NCBI RefSeq assembly: GCF_005047655.1
Contig: NZ_SUKF01000003.1
Coordinates: forward strand, 372,001 to 436,000
Length of the DNA stretch: 64,000 bases
Source of the DNA: Sinimarinibacterium arenosum
Lineage (GTDB): Bacteria > Pseudomonadota > Gammaproteobacteria > Nevskiales > Nevskiaceae
Direction of reading: 5' to 3'
A model generated the notes under the pieces. That model did no database searches and was not told the DNA's origin. It saw nothing but the letters and a program-made list of their open reading frames with translations. The stretch's first letter is position 1; every line of letters starts with the position of its first letter. The translations under genes were made by a program, and so were the position numbers. This document shows, in pieces, positions 47,218 to 56,215 of this stretch.

Positions 47218-48351
47218 ATGAACTCGACACTTTTGAAACATGCAGGTCCCGGGGTGCTTTCGCTGGAGGCGTACTCGCCCGGCATGCCAATTGACGAACT
47301 GCAACGCCGTCTTGGCGTGGGTAACGCGATCAAGCTCGCGTCTAATGAAAATCCGCTGGGCACGAGCGCAAAAGTACGCGAGGCCATTGCCCAGACGGTC
47401 AGTGGATCGGATTTCGCACGTTACCCGGACGGCAGCGGTCACCGCCTGAAGCAGAAGATTGCGCAGATGCAGGCGATTGAACCGTCGCGCATCACTTTGG
47501 GTAACGGCTCCAACGACATCATCGAGCTGCTGGGCCGCGTCTTTCTCGGTCCGGATCGCGCCGCAATGTTTTCGGCACATGCCTTTGCGGTCTATCCGAT
47601 CATTGCGCAGGCGCAGTCAGCCCGCGCAGTCGTGGTGCCGGCGCGGCCGGCTGACGACGAGCAGCCTTATGGTCACGATCTGGCGGCGTTTGCTCGCGAG
47701 CTCAAGGCCAATCCGGATGTGGCGCTGATCTTCATTGCCAATCCGAACAATCCGACAGGAACGTGGCTGAATGCCGCTGATCTCGAAGCGTTTCTGGCGC
47801 AGGTGCCGTCGGATGTGATCGTTGCGCTGGATGAGGCCTACGACGAATACATGGATCCGGCGCTGCGTGGCGATACCCGCGCGTGGCTGGACCGCTTCCC
47901 GAACCTGATCGTGTTCCGGACGTTCTCGAAAGCCTACGGTCTGGCCGCGCTGCGCGTCGGATACTCGCTGTCGAGTCCGGAGTTGGCGGATGTGCTCAAT
48001 CGTGTACGTCAGCCGTTCAACAACAACAGCCTGGCGCTGCTGGCTGCGGAAGTTGCGCTGGAAGATCAGGACTTTGTGCAGCGCTCGGTGGAGCTGAATA
48101 CCCGTGAGCGTGCGCGACTGACCGAGGCATTGCAGGGTATGGGGCTGACGGTACTGCCGTCGCAGGCGAACTTCCTGGCGGTTGGATTCGGGCGTGATGC
48201 CAAGCCGATCCATCAGGGGCTGCTGGAGCGCGGTGTGATCGTGCGCCCGGTTGCGTCCTATGAGTTACCGCAATTCATTCGCGTCAGCATCGGCACCGAG
48301 GCGGAAAATGACCGCTTCATCGCGGCGCTGAAGGAGGTTCTGGCGGCATGA
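47218..48351 (+). CDS. hisC: Histidinol-phosphate aminotransferase (HisC2-like)
   Basis: PLP aminotransferase of 377 residues. SNENPLG, the ALDEAYDEYMDP acidic motif and the PLP lysine in FRTFSKAYGLAALRVGYSL (about 225-243) are typical. In Pseudomonas the paralogue in this same place (between pheA and tyrA) is thought to act in aromatic amino acid synthesis as well as in histidine synthesis; that reading is likely here. I start at ATG 47218 (MNSTLLKHAGPG) rather than the TTG 24 bases upstream. It overlaps tyrA by 4 bases (ATGA). Confidence 0.94.
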   Translation: MNSTLLKHAGPGVLSLEAYSPGMPIDELQRRLGVGNAIKLASNENPLGTSAKVREAIAQTVSGSDFARYPDGSGHRLKQKIAQMQAIEPSRITLGNGSNDIIELLGRVFLGPDRAAMFSAHAFAVYPIIAQAQSARAVVVPARPADDEQPYGHDLAAFARELKANPDVALIFIANPNNPTGTWLNAADLEAFLAQVPSDVIVALDEAYDEYMDPALRGDTRAWLDRFPNLIVFRTFSKAYGLAALRVGYSLSSPELADVLNRVRQPFNNNSLALLAAEVALEDQDFVQRSVELNTRERARLTEALQGMGLTVLPSQANFLAVGFGRDAKPIHQGLLERGVIVRPVASYELPQFIRVSIGTEAENDRFIAALKEVLAA

Positions 48352-49217
48352 TTGCGCAGCGCCTTGCCATCATTGGCCTGGGACTGATTGGCGGCTCGCT
48401 GGCGCGGGCACTGCGCAATGCCGGTGCAGTGGCGCAGATCAGCGGTTACGACCCCGATCCGAGCCGACGCGCCGATGCGCAGCGATTGTGCGTGATCGAT
48501 CGCGTATACGACCAGCCCGCCGCCGCCGTGCGTGACGCCGATGTCGTGGTGCTGTCTGTTCCGGTGCTGAACACGGCGGACGCTCTGGTCGAATGCCTGC
48601 CGGCCTGCAAGCTGGATGTCATCGTGACCGACGTCGGCAGCACCAAACAGTCAGTGCTGGATGATGTGCAGCGCGTCTGCGGCAAGCTGCCGCCGTGGTT
48701 CGTTGCGGCTCATCCGATCGCAGGCACCGAAAAAAGCGGTATCGCCAATTCGGTGCTCGACCTGTTTCGCCGGCATCGCGTGATCGTCACGCCGCACGAG
48801 GCACAGGATCCGAACGCCCTGGCGGTGATCACACGCATGTGGCAGGCAGTCGGTGCGCGCGTGGTTGAAATGGACGCGCGCCAGCACGACGAGATTTTTG
48901 CTGCGACTTCGCATCTGCCGCACCTGATTGCCTACAGCTACGTCGACATGCTGGCGCGTCTGGATGAAAAGCATCAGATATTTTCAAACGCCGGCGGCGG
49001 GTTTCGCGACTTCACACGAATTGCCTCGAGCTCGCCGCAAATGTGGCATGACGTGGTCAAGGCCAACGCCGATTCTGTTGCAGACCTGCTCGATCAGCAG
49101 ATCGGTGAACTGCAGCAGATTCGTGAGCTGATTCGCGCAAAGCGCTGGGATGACATCAAGGCGCTGTTCGAGCGCGCGCGCGCCGCGCGAGAGCGCTATC
49201 TCGCGCAAATTGAATGA
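48348..49217 (+). CDS. tyrA: Prephenate/arogenate dehydrogenase, monofunctional
   Basis: NAD(P)-dependent dehydrogenase for tyrosine synthesis. 289 residues: the Rossmann motif IIGLGLIGGSLARALR at the start (about 6-21), TDVGSTK, the catalytic-site HPIAGTEKSG (about 122-131) and FAATSHLPHLIAY. No chorismate mutase domain and no fused aroA: the gene stops 43 bases before aroA, whereas Pseudomonas and Acinetobacter carry a tyrA-aroA fusion here. It is translationally coupled to hisC. Confidence 0.93.
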   Translation: MIAQRLAIIGLGLIGGSLARALRNAGAVAQISGYDPDPSRRADAQRLCVIDRVYDQPAAAVRDADVVVLSVPVLNTADALVECLPACKLDVIVTDVGSTKQSVLDDVQRVCGKLPPWFVAAHPIAGTEKSGIANSVLDLFRRHRVIVTPHEAQDPNALAVITRMWQAVGARVVEMDARQHDEIFAATSHLPHLIAYSYVDMLARLDEKHQIFSNAGGGFRDFTRIASSSPQMWHDVVKANADSVADLLDQQIGELQQIRELIRAKRWDDIKALFERARAARERYLAQIE

Positions 49218-49260
49218 ACATTTTCTCGGAATCTTTCAGTCACCCGACGCGGATGCAGCG

Positions 49261-50574
49261 ATGAGCAAGGTCACTTTCCAGATGACGCCTGGCGGTACCC
49301 TCAGTGGCGCGCTGCGCGTGCCGGGCGACAAATCGATCTCGCATCGTGCGGTCATGTTTGGCGCGCTGGCGCAGGGCATCACCGAGGTGGAGGGCTTTCT
49401 GACCGGTGAGGACTGCCTATGCACGATGCAGGCGTTTCGCGCCATGGGCGTCGACATTGAGCAGACGGCCCCAACGCAGCTGCGCATCAAGGGCGTCGGT
49501 CTGCAAGGCTTGCGCAAGCCGCAGGCGGTCCTCGATCTGGGAAATTCCGGAACCTCGATGCGTCTGATGGCCGGACTGCTGGCCGGTCAGGCGTTCAGCT
49601 GCACCCTGACCGGCGACGCTTCGCTGTCGCGACGCCCGATGAAGCGCGTGATCGAGCCACTGACGCGAATGGGCGCGAGCATTGAATCGGACGGCGGCCG
49701 CGCACCGCTGGTGATCCATCCGGTCACGCAGTTGCAGGCCATCCGGTATGAGTCGCCAGTGGCCAGTGCCCAGATCAAGTCCTGCGTGCTGCTGGCGGGG
49801 CTCTATGCGCAGGGCCGCACCGAAGTATTCGAGCCGGAGGCCTCGCGCGATCACACCGAACGCATGCTGCGGGCATTCGGCGTCGAGGTAGCGGCTCATG
49901 CGGGTTACGCTGCGATCGACGGCGGACAGAGCCTGCATGCGACCCGGGTTCAGGTTCCGGCGGACATCTCCTCGGCAGCGTTCTTCCTGGTGGGTGCGGC
50001 GATCGCCCCGGGTTCGGACGTCGTGTTGCGCGACGTCGGCATCAATCCGACCCGCACCGGCATCATCGAGGTGCTGCGCCAGATGGGAGCTGACATCCAG
50101 ATCGAAAACGAGCGCATGTTCGGTGGCGAGCCGGTGGCCGATCTGCATGTCCGTGGCGGAGAGCTGCACGGCATCGAAATTGGACGCGATCTGGTTGCTG
50201 CAAGCATCGACGAATTCCCGGCAATTTTCATTGCTGCGGCATGCGCCGAAGGTGAGACCGTGGTGACCGGAGCCGAGGAATTGCGCGTCAAGGAGTCCGA
50301 TCGCATCCAGACCATGTGCGACGGTCTGAACGCGCTCGGAATTGACGCGATCGCACTGCCGGATGGCATGCGCGTGCAGGGGGGTACACTGAAGGGCGGT
50401 ACGATCGATTCGCACGGCGATCACCGGATTGCCATGAGTTTCGCGGTTGCGGCGCTACGTGCCGCGGCGCCGATCACGATCCTGGATTGCGCCAACGTCA
50501 ATACGTCGTTTCCTGGATTCGCCTCGCTGGCGCGGGACGCTGGCCTGCGCATCGAAGTTGCTGGCGCCGAGTGA
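49261..50574 (+). CDS. aroA: 3-phosphoshikimate 1-carboxyvinyltransferase (EPSP synthase)
   Basis: Transfers the enolpyruvyl group of PEP to shikimate 3-phosphate. 437 residues, with PGDKSISHRAVMFGALAQG (about 20-38), LGNSGTSMRL (about 92-101), the LRVKESDRI and HGDHRIAMSF motifs. The start is ATG 49261 (MSKVTFQMTPGG). The enzyme has the sequence LGNSGTSMRL where the E. coli enzyme has LGNAGTAMRPL; this looks like the class II type, in which glyphosate tolerance can be intrinsic, but I cannot confirm it. It overlaps cmk by one base (TGATG). Confidence 0.96.
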   Translation: MSKVTFQMTPGGTLSGALRVPGDKSISHRAVMFGALAQGITEVEGFLTGEDCLCTMQAFRAMGVDIEQTAPTQLRIKGVGLQGLRKPQAVLDLGNSGTSMRLMAGLLAGQAFSCTLTGDASLSRRPMKRVIEPLTRMGASIESDGGRAPLVIHPVTQLQAIRYESPVASAQIKSCVLLAGLYAQGRTEVFEPEASRDHTERMLRAFGVEVAAHAGYAAIDGGQSLHATRVQVPADISSAAFFLVGAAIAPGSDVVLRDVGINPTRTGIIEVLRQMGADIQIENERMFGGEPVADLHVRGGELHGIEIGRDLVAASIDEFPAIFIAAACAEGETVVTGAEELRVKESDRIQTMCDGLNALGIDAIALPDGMRVQGGTLKGGTIDSHGDHRIAMSFAVAALRAAAPITILDCANVNTSFPGFASLARDAGLRIEVAGAE

Positions 50575-51260
50575 TGCCCGTCACCATCCCAGTGATCGCG
50601 GTCGATGGCCCCAGTGGCGTCGGCAAGGGGCTGGTGACGCGCTGGCTTGCGCAGCGTCTTCCGGGATGGCACCGACTCGACAGTGGCGCCCTGTATCGCA
50701 TCCTGGCGCTGGCGGCACATCGGCGCGGTATCGATCTGCACGATGCCCCGGCTGTCGCCGCGCTGGCGCCTGCGCTGGATATCCGTTTTGCCGGCACCAC
50801 AGAAGACGATGAAGGTATCTGGGTTGATGGTCAGGACTGGACCCACGACGTTCGTCGCGAATCGACTGGAGCACTGGCGTCAATGATCGCGGCCGCGTTG
50901 CCGGTGCGGGCGGCTCTGCTGCAGCGCCAGCGCGACTTTCGTCAGGCGCCGGGCCTGATAGCAGATGGCCGTGACATGGGGACGGTTGTTTTTCCGGATG
51001 CCGTGCTGAAGGTGTTCATGGACGCCAGCCCGCAGGAGCGCGCCGAGCGTCGCCTCAAGCAGTTGAGTGCTAAGGGGATACAGGCTACACTCGCGCCCCT
51101 TTGCGAAGAGATTCGCGCCCGCGACGAGCGCGACCGAAGCCGTTCCGCATCCCCGCTGAAGCCTGCGGATGATGCTGAACTGCTTGATACAACAGGACTT
51201 TCACCGGAAGCAGTGGTTTCGAAGGTGGATCTTCTGTTGCAGCGGTATCGGTTGGTCTAG
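50574..51260 (+). CDS. cmk: Cytidylate kinase
   Basis: Phosphorylates CMP and dCMP with ATP. 228 residues: the P-loop GPSGVGKG (about 11-18), the SGALYRILALAA substrate site, ADGRDMGTVVFPDA, and a C-terminal RDERDRSRSASPL motif. The ATG at 50574 shares its A with the aroA stop. It is followed by rpsA after a terminator-like hairpin; the cmk-rpsA order is the one found in E. coli and Pseudomonas. Confidence 0.96.
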   Translation: MPVTIPVIAVDGPSGVGKGLVTRWLAQRLPGWHRLDSGALYRILALAAHRRGIDLHDAPAVAALAPALDIRFAGTTEDDEGIWVDGQDWTHDVRRESTGALASMIAAALPVRAALLQRQRDFRQAPGLIADGRDMGTVVFPDAVLKVFMDASPQERAERRLKQLSAKGIQATLAPLCEEIRARDERDRSRSASPLKPADDAELLDTTGLSPEAVVSKVDLLLQRYRLV

Positions 51261-51285
51261 GACGTTTTCCCGGCGCAAAAACAGG

Positions 51286-51317
51286 TCGGTCTCACGATAG
51301 CGTGGGCCGGATTTTTC
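51286..51317 (+). terminator. Terminator-like hairpin between cmk and rpsA
   Basis: TCGGTCTCACG (51286-51296) and CGTGGGCCGGA (51301-51311) pair with one mismatch and two G-T pairs around the tetraloop ATAG, followed by TTTTTC. It could end or attenuate transcripts from the aroA-cmk genes before rpsA. Confidence 0.55.
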
Positions 51318-51376
51318 ATTTCTAACAGGCCCCATCGCGAGTACGCGTAGGGAACGTTAACAGACAGAGTCTATAA

Positions 51377-53053
51377 ATGAGCGAAAGTTTCGCTGAGATG
51401 TTTGAGGCCAGCCTCAAGAGTGGCCAATCCATGCAGTCCGGCACCATCGTCAATGCACGAGTGCTGGAGGTCAAATCCGACGTCGTCATCGTCGACGCCG
51501 GCCTGAAGTCGGAAGGCGTGATTCCGCTTCAGGAGTTCATGGTTGACGGCGAGCTGAAAGTCGCTGCCGGCGATGAAGTTGAAGTGGCACTGGAAACTGT
51601 TGAGGACGGCTTCGGCGAAACCAAGTTCTCGAAAGAGAAGGCCGAACGCATCAAGACCTGGGATCGCCTGGCCAAGGCCTTCGAAGAGAAGGAAACGGTC
51701 ATCGGCACGATCACCGGCAAGGTCAAGGGTGGTTTCACTGTCGATATCGGTTCGGTTCGCGCGTTCCTGCCGGGCTCACTGGTCGACGTCCGCCCGGTTC
51801 GCGATACCTCGTACCTCGAAGGCAAGCCGCTCGAGTTCAAGGTCATCAAGCTCGACAAGCTGCGCAACAATGTGGTCGTTTCGCGTCGCGAAGTTCTCGA
51901 AGCCGAGTACAGCGCCGAGCGTGACAGCCTGCTGGCCAACCTGCAGGAAGGCATCGTCCTCAAGGGCGTGGTCAAGAACCTGGTCGAGTACGGCGCGTTC
52001 GTCGACCTGGGTGGCATCGACGGCCTGCTGCACATCACCGACATGACCTGGAAGCGGGTCAAGGATCCGGCCGAGGTTGTGACCGTCGGCGACGAGATCG
52101 AAGTCAAGGTTCTGAAGTACGACCGCGAGCGTCGCCGCGTGTCGCTGGGCCTGAAGCAGCTGGGCGCGGATCCCTGGGTCGACATCGAACGTCGCTACCC
52201 GGAGAAGACCCGCCTGTTCGGCAAGGTCACCAACATCACCGATTACGGCTCGTTTGTCGAAATCGAGCCGGGCGTCGAAGGCCTGGTCCACGTGTCCGAA
52301 ATGGACTGGACCAACAAGAACGTCAATCCGGCCAAGGTTGTACAGGTTGGCGACGAAGTCGAAGTGATGATCCTCGACATCGACGGCGAGCGTCGTCGTA
52401 TCTCGCTGGGCATGAAGCAGTGCAAGCCGAACCCGTGGGAAGATTTCGCCCAGAATCACCAGAAGGGCGACCGCGTTCATGGCGCGATCAAGTCGATCAC
52501 CGACTTCGGCATCTTCATCGGTCTGGACGGTGGTATCGACGGTCTGGTGCATCTGTCCGATCTGGATTGGAACGAGCCGGGTGAAGTTGCCGTGCGCCGT
52601 TACCAGAAGGGTCAGGAACTCGACGCAGTCGTGCTGGCGATTGACGGTGCGCGTGAGCGCATCTCGCTGGGCGTCAAGCAGGTCAGCTCGGATCCGCTGG
52701 CCGAATTCATTGCCAGCACCACCAAGGGCGTGATTGTCAGCGGCACGGTGCGTGAAGTTGACGCCCGCGGCGCGGTCATCGACCTCGGCAATGGCGTCGA
52801 AGGCTACATCCGGGCTAACGATCTGGCGCGTGAGCGCGTGGAAGATGCGACCAAGCTGCTGAAGGAAGGCGATACTCTCGAATCGCGCTTCGTTGGCGTC
52901 GATCGCAAGAACCGCGTGATCCAGCTGTCGGTTCGTGAGAAGGAAATCCAGGAAGAGCAGGAGACTGTCGCGGAATACAGCCGCAACGCGTCGACTGGCA
53001 AGACCAGCCTGGGCGACCTGCTCAAGGAACAGATGGGCGGCAACAACAATTAA
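51377..53053 (+). CDS. rpsA: 30S ribosomal protein S1
   Basis: Large RNA-binding ribosomal protein that helps unfold and dock mRNAs. 558 residues with six S1 repeats, each with the alternating GxVxxxxxxGxFVDLG pattern (for example [18 protein letters not shown] around residue 205), the last at about 455-525. Repeats 3-4 ([19 protein letters not shown]) match the E. coli pattern. No good Shine-Dalgarno lies before the ATG; the leader ends in AGTCTATAA. E. coli rpsA likewise has no strong site and is self-regulated by S1. A terminator follows. Confidence 0.97.
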   Translation: MSESFAEMFEASLKSGQSMQSGTIVNARVLEVKSDVVIVDAGLKSEGVIPLQEFMVDGELKVAAGDEVEVALETVEDGFGETKFSKEKAERIKTWDRLAKAFEEKETVIGTITGKVKGGFTVDIGSVRAFLPGSLVDVRPVRDTSYLEGKPLEFKVIKLDKLRNNVVVSRREVLEAEYSAERDSLLANLQEGIVLKGVVKNLVEYGAFVDLGGIDGLLHITDMTWKRVKDPAEVVTVGDEIEVKVLKYDRERRRVSLGLKQLGADPWVDIERRYPEKTRLFGKVTNITDYGSFVEIEPGVEGLVHVSEMDWTNKNVNPAKVVQVGDEVEVMILDIDGERRRISLGMKQCKPNPWEDFAQNHQKGDRVHGAIKSITDFGIFIGLDGGIDGLVHLSDLDWNEPGEVAVRRYQKGQELDAVVLAIDGARERISLGVKQVSSDPLAEFIASTTKGVIVSGTVREVDARGAVIDLGNGVEGYIRANDLARERVEDATKLLKEGDTLESRFVGVDRKNRVIQLSVREKEIQEEQETVAEYSRNASTGKTSLGDLLKEQMGGNNN

Positions 53054-53090
53054 GTTGTTCGCCTATCATCCCGAAAACACGGGATAAATT

Positions 53091-53123
53091 AAAAGGGCCG
53101 CGCTTGCGCGGCCCTTTTTTTTT
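53091..53123 (+). terminator. Intrinsic terminator after rpsA
   Basis: AAAAGGGCCGCG (53091-53102) pairs with CGCGGCCCTTTT around CTTG, with nine Ts at the end. A second, shorter hairpin ATCCCG/CGGGAT lies just before (53068-53085). Confidence 0.92.
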
Positions 53124-53170
53124 CTTTATTGTTCAAGCTTCTACATTCAACAGGCGGGCGGCAGCGCTCC

Positions 53171-53518
53171 ATGACCAAGTCGGAACTGATCGAACATCTC
53201 GCCGGCAGGCAGACGCACCTGATGCACAAGGACGTCGAGTTGGCGGTGAAGCTGGTGCTGGATCAGATCAGCAATGCGCTGGCGCGTGATGACAGGGTCG
53301 AGATTCGTGGTTTCGGCAGCTTTGCGCTGCATCATCGGCCGGCCCGTGTCGGACGCAACCCCAAGACCGGCGATCCGGTTAATATTCCGCCCAAGCGGGT
53401 TCCGCATTTCAAGCCAGGCAAGGAGATGCGCGAGCGCGTCAATGCCAGTCTGGCGACTGTGCCCCACATTCTGCGAGCGGCCGATCAGCATGATCCCGAC
53501 GCGGACGATGCCGAATAG
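53171..53518 (+). CDS. ihfB: Integration host factor subunit beta
   Basis: Bends DNA by about 160 degrees as the IHF heterodimer; the alpha subunit gene is not in the window. 115 residues: the DNABII core (about 1-92) with [38 protein letters not shown], and the conserved Pro of the beta arm. An acidic tail (about 100-115, DPDADDAE) extends it beyond the E. coli length of 94. Start ATG 53171; the frame is open 14 codons further but those residues are not family-like. It is followed closely by lapA, as in other gammaproteobacteria. Confidence 0.95.
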   Translation: MTKSELIEHLAGRQTHLMHKDVELAVKLVLDQISNALARDDRVEIRGFGSFALHHRPARVGRNPKTGDPVNIPPKRVPHFKPGKEMRERVNASLATVPHILRAADQHDPDADDAE

Positions 53519-53529
53519 GAGACGTCCGA

Positions 53530-53856
53530 ATGTGGCGAATCGTGTTGCTGGTCCTGTTGATCGCCGTTCTAGTGCTGGGCGCGTCGATCGGGTACTTCAA
53601 CGCACAGAGCGTCACATTCAACTATCTTCTGGGGGAGTGGCAAATTCCCTTGATCGCGCTGCTGATCGCGGACTTCGCCTTTGGGGTGCTCATTGCGCTG
53701 GCGGTTGCGGCGGCACGCATCCTGAGTTTGCGTCTGGAAGTTCGGCGCCTGCGAGGACGCATCCGCGAAAATGAAGCTGAGCTGCGCAATCTGCGCAATC
53801 TGCCGGTGAACCCCGAACCCAGTATCGCTGCGCCTCCGACGTCTTCGCCGGTCTGA
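53530..53856 (+). CDS. lapA: Lipopolysaccharide assembly protein A
   Basis: Small inner-membrane protein of the LapA (DUF1049) family that, with LapB, tunes LPS synthesis through FtsH and LpxC in E. coli. 108 residues: two transmembrane helices (about 3-22 and 40-62), the sequence NAQSVTFNYLLGEWQIPLIALLIADFAFG between them, and a C-terminal coiled-coil-like charged part (RLEVRRLRGRIRENEAEL). It ends 15 bases before lapB and begins 11 after ihfB. Confidence 0.92.
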   Translation: MWRIVLLVLLIAVLVLGASIGYFNAQSVTFNYLLGEWQIPLIALLIADFAFGVLIALAVAAARILSLRLEVRRLRGRIRENEAELRNLRNLPVNPEPSIAAPPTSSPV

Positions 53857-53871
53857 GCGCAAAACAGGCGC

Positions 53872-55038
53872 ATGCTCGATCCCTTGTTTCTGTGGCTGTT
53901 GCTGCCCCTGGGTTTTGTCCTCGGTTGGGCTCTGCGCCGCAATATGGCAAGCCAAAGCACGCACAGCCTCTCAACCGAGCAGTTGGGTGGGCTGCTGTCG
54001 CAGCTGGAATCCGATGATCCGGATCGCGCGATCGCTGCGCTGACTGCCGTCGCCGAGCTCGACCCTTCCACGGTTGAACTGCACATGACGCTCGGGCGCA
54101 TGTTCCGCAAGCGCGGTGAGGTGGATCGTGCGCTGCGCGTGCATGAAGCCCTGGTTGCGCGACAGGGCATCGCGCCTTCGCTGCACGATCAGGCGCGCTA
54201 CGAGCTTGCGCAGGACTACATGACTGCCGGGGTCATGGACCGGGCAGAGCAGCTGTTTGCCGCGCTGGCCGATCAAGGCAAGTACGTGACGGTCTCTCTA
54301 GAGGCGATTCGCACGATGCATGAACAGGCGCGCGACTGGAAGCCGGCGATTGATGCGGCGCGGCGTCTTGAAGCGGCACAGGGGGAATCGCAACGCGCAG
54401 CCATAGCACAGTACTTCTGCGAGCTGGCTGATGAGGCGCGGCGCGAAAAGAAGCTTTCTGAGGCCATTCGGCAGGCACGTCGGGCATTGGATGAAGATCC
54501 CGGCTGCGTGCGGGCCCATCTGATGCTTGGAGAATTGAACGAGGCTGACGGCGAATTTGCCGCCGCCGCCAAAGCTTATCTCCGGGCTTTCGAGCAGGAC
54601 CCCCGTTTCCTGCCGGACGTGATCGAGCCCTTGCGTCGCTGCTTCGAGAAAACCGGCGATCGTGAGGCGTATCTTCAGTTTCTGGCGGATGCGCGCGAGA
54701 TGTCCTCGTCGAGCCTGCCGATTCTGGCCGAGGCGCGCTTGCTGGCTGAAGGTGGCATCGATCCATTCGAGCATCTGGCTCAGGGTCTGGAGGCGCGGCC
54801 AAGCCGGGCCGTCTTGGCGGACTTTCTTGAGGTACTCGAGCGCCAGCCGAATGTCATTGCCTCCGGTCTGGACAAGCCTGCGGCGCGCCTGCGCGAAGCA
54901 TTGGTGCGCCTTATGGAGACGGCGCCGCGCTATCAGTGCAGCCATTGCGGCTTCAGTCCGCGGCAGCTGTTCTGGCAGTGCCCCAGCTGCAAGCATTGGG
55001 GCACGACGGCGCCCGCCGACGACATCATGAAGGTCTGA
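53872..55038 (+). CDS. lapB: Lipopolysaccharide assembly protein B (LapB/YciM)
   Basis: Membrane-anchored TPR protein that promotes LpxC degradation by FtsH and coordinates LPS assembly. 388 residues: an N-terminal membrane helix (about 3-22), tetratricopeptide repeats (about 70-320) and a C-terminal rubredoxin-type zinc/iron site with two Cys pairs (CSHCG ... CPSC, about 355-378). The length is close to E. coli YciM (389). It follows lapA and closes the conserved block; the 172-base gap after it contains no clear terminator. Confidence 0.95.
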   Translation: MLDPLFLWLLLPLGFVLGWALRRNMASQSTHSLSTEQLGGLLSQLESDDPDRAIAALTAVAELDPSTVELHMTLGRMFRKRGEVDRALRVHEALVARQGIAPSLHDQARYELAQDYMTAGVMDRAEQLFAALADQGKYVTVSLEAIRTMHEQARDWKPAIDAARRLEAAQGESQRAAIAQYFCELADEARREKKLSEAIRQARRALDEDPGCVRAHLMLGELNEADGEFAAAAKAYLRAFEQDPRFLPDVIEPLRRCFEKTGDREAYLQFLADAREMSSSSLPILAEARLLAEGGIDPFEHLAQGLEARPSRAVLADFLEVLERQPNVIASGLDKPAARLREALVRLMETAPRYQCSHCGFSPRQLFWQCPSCKHWGTTAPADDIMKV

Positions 55039-55210
55039 ATGCGCCGTTCCGACGGCATTCGTGAATCCTCCGTGTCGCCGTCTGCACCCTCCGCACATAA
55101 TTTTCCAAGGAAATTCAAGCGATCAGGTGAACGTCCCCTTTGACGCCTGCGGATGACTCTGGCACTTTGCGGGACTGCGAGATTCCAATAACGACGACCA
55201 GAGGAGATTC

Positions 55211-56194
55211 GTGGGCAAGACCGCATTCGTGACCGGCGCCACCGGTTTCGTGGGCCTGAATCTCGTGGAGCATCTCTGCGAGCAGGGCTGGCACGTGATC
55301 GCCTTGCATCGCGCGCAATCGGATTTGTCCGGGCTGGATCGCCTGCCCAAGGTCGAGCGCGTGATCGGCGATGTCACCGATGCCCGTTCCCTCAGCGCCG
55401 TCGTGCCCAGGGGCGTCGACTGCGTGTTTCATGCGGCAGGCAATACCAGCCTGTGGTCCAAATCGCATGTCGAGCAGCTGAAGGTCAATGTCCGCGGCAC
55501 ACGCAACGTCGTGCGCGCAGCGCTGGAGGCGCGCGCCAAGCGGTTTATCCACACCTCGAGCATTGTCGCCTACGGCTTGCACAGCGGCGTCATCACCGAG
55601 GAGACGCCGACACGCGGCAGCGCCGTCGGCATCAACTATGTGCGCAGCAAGGCGCTGTCCGAGCGCGAGGTGCGCAAGGGTCTGTCGGCCGGTCTCAAGG
55701 CGGTGATCGTCAATCCGTCGAACATTCTCGGTCGTTACGACACCGCAAGCTGGTCGCGGCTGTTCCGATTGGTGAAGCAGGGGCGCTTGCCCGCGGTGCC
55801 CCCCGGAGGCGGCAGCTTCTGCCATGCGACAGAGGTTGCGAGGGCTCTTGTCGTTGCGGCCGAGCAGGGGAAGGTGGGGCAGAACTACCTGCTCGGGGGC
55901 GCGCAGGCCAGCTACGTCGGTCTGGTCAAGGCGATCTCCGATTCACTGGGGCTGAAGCGGCGCGTGGTCGCCGTGCATCCGCGCATCCTCACGGCCTATG
56001 CGCAGATCGAGGAATGGATTGCGCCGTTGTTCGGTCGCGAGCCGGACGTCACCGTCGATGCCGTCGAACTGCTATCGCAAAACCTATACTGCAGCAGTCG
56101 TCTGGCCGAACGTGAGCTCGGCTATCAGCCGCGCAAACTCGACGAAATGATCGTCGATTGCCGCGACTGGATGCGCGCGGAACATCTCCTCTGA
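55211..56194 (+). CDS. NAD-dependent epimerase/dehydratase (extended SDR)
   Basis: Extended short-chain dehydrogenase of 327 residues, similar in outline to dihydroflavonol-4-reductase/HpnA-like proteins. The Rossmann motif TGATGFVGLNLVEHL is at 8-22. The catalytic triad region has HTSSIVAYG with the Ser/Thr, and YVRSKALSEREV with the YxxxK pattern (Y and K four apart). GRYDTASW and FCHATEVARA are family-like. The substrate is unknown. Start GTG 55211, with the AGAGGAG site just before; the gene is alone, convergent to the OmpA-type gene with a 21-base gap. Confidence 0.86.
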   Translation: MGKTAFVTGATGFVGLNLVEHLCEQGWHVIALHRAQSDLSGLDRLPKVERVIGDVTDARSLSAVVPRGVDCVFHAAGNTSLWSKSHVEQLKVNVRGTRNVVRAALEARAKRFIHTSSIVAYGLHSGVITEETPTRGSAVGINYVRSKALSEREVRKGLSAGLKAVIVNPSNILGRYDTASWSRLFRLVKQGRLPAVPPGGGSFCHATEVARALVVAAEQGKVGQNYLLGGAQASYVGLVKAISDSLGLKRRVVAVHPRILTAYAQIEEWIAPLFGREPDVTVDAVELLSQNLYCSSRLAERELGYQPRKLDEMIVDCRDWMRAEHLL

Positions 56195-56215
56195 TCGGCT
56201 TTGGCTCCGCGGCAT

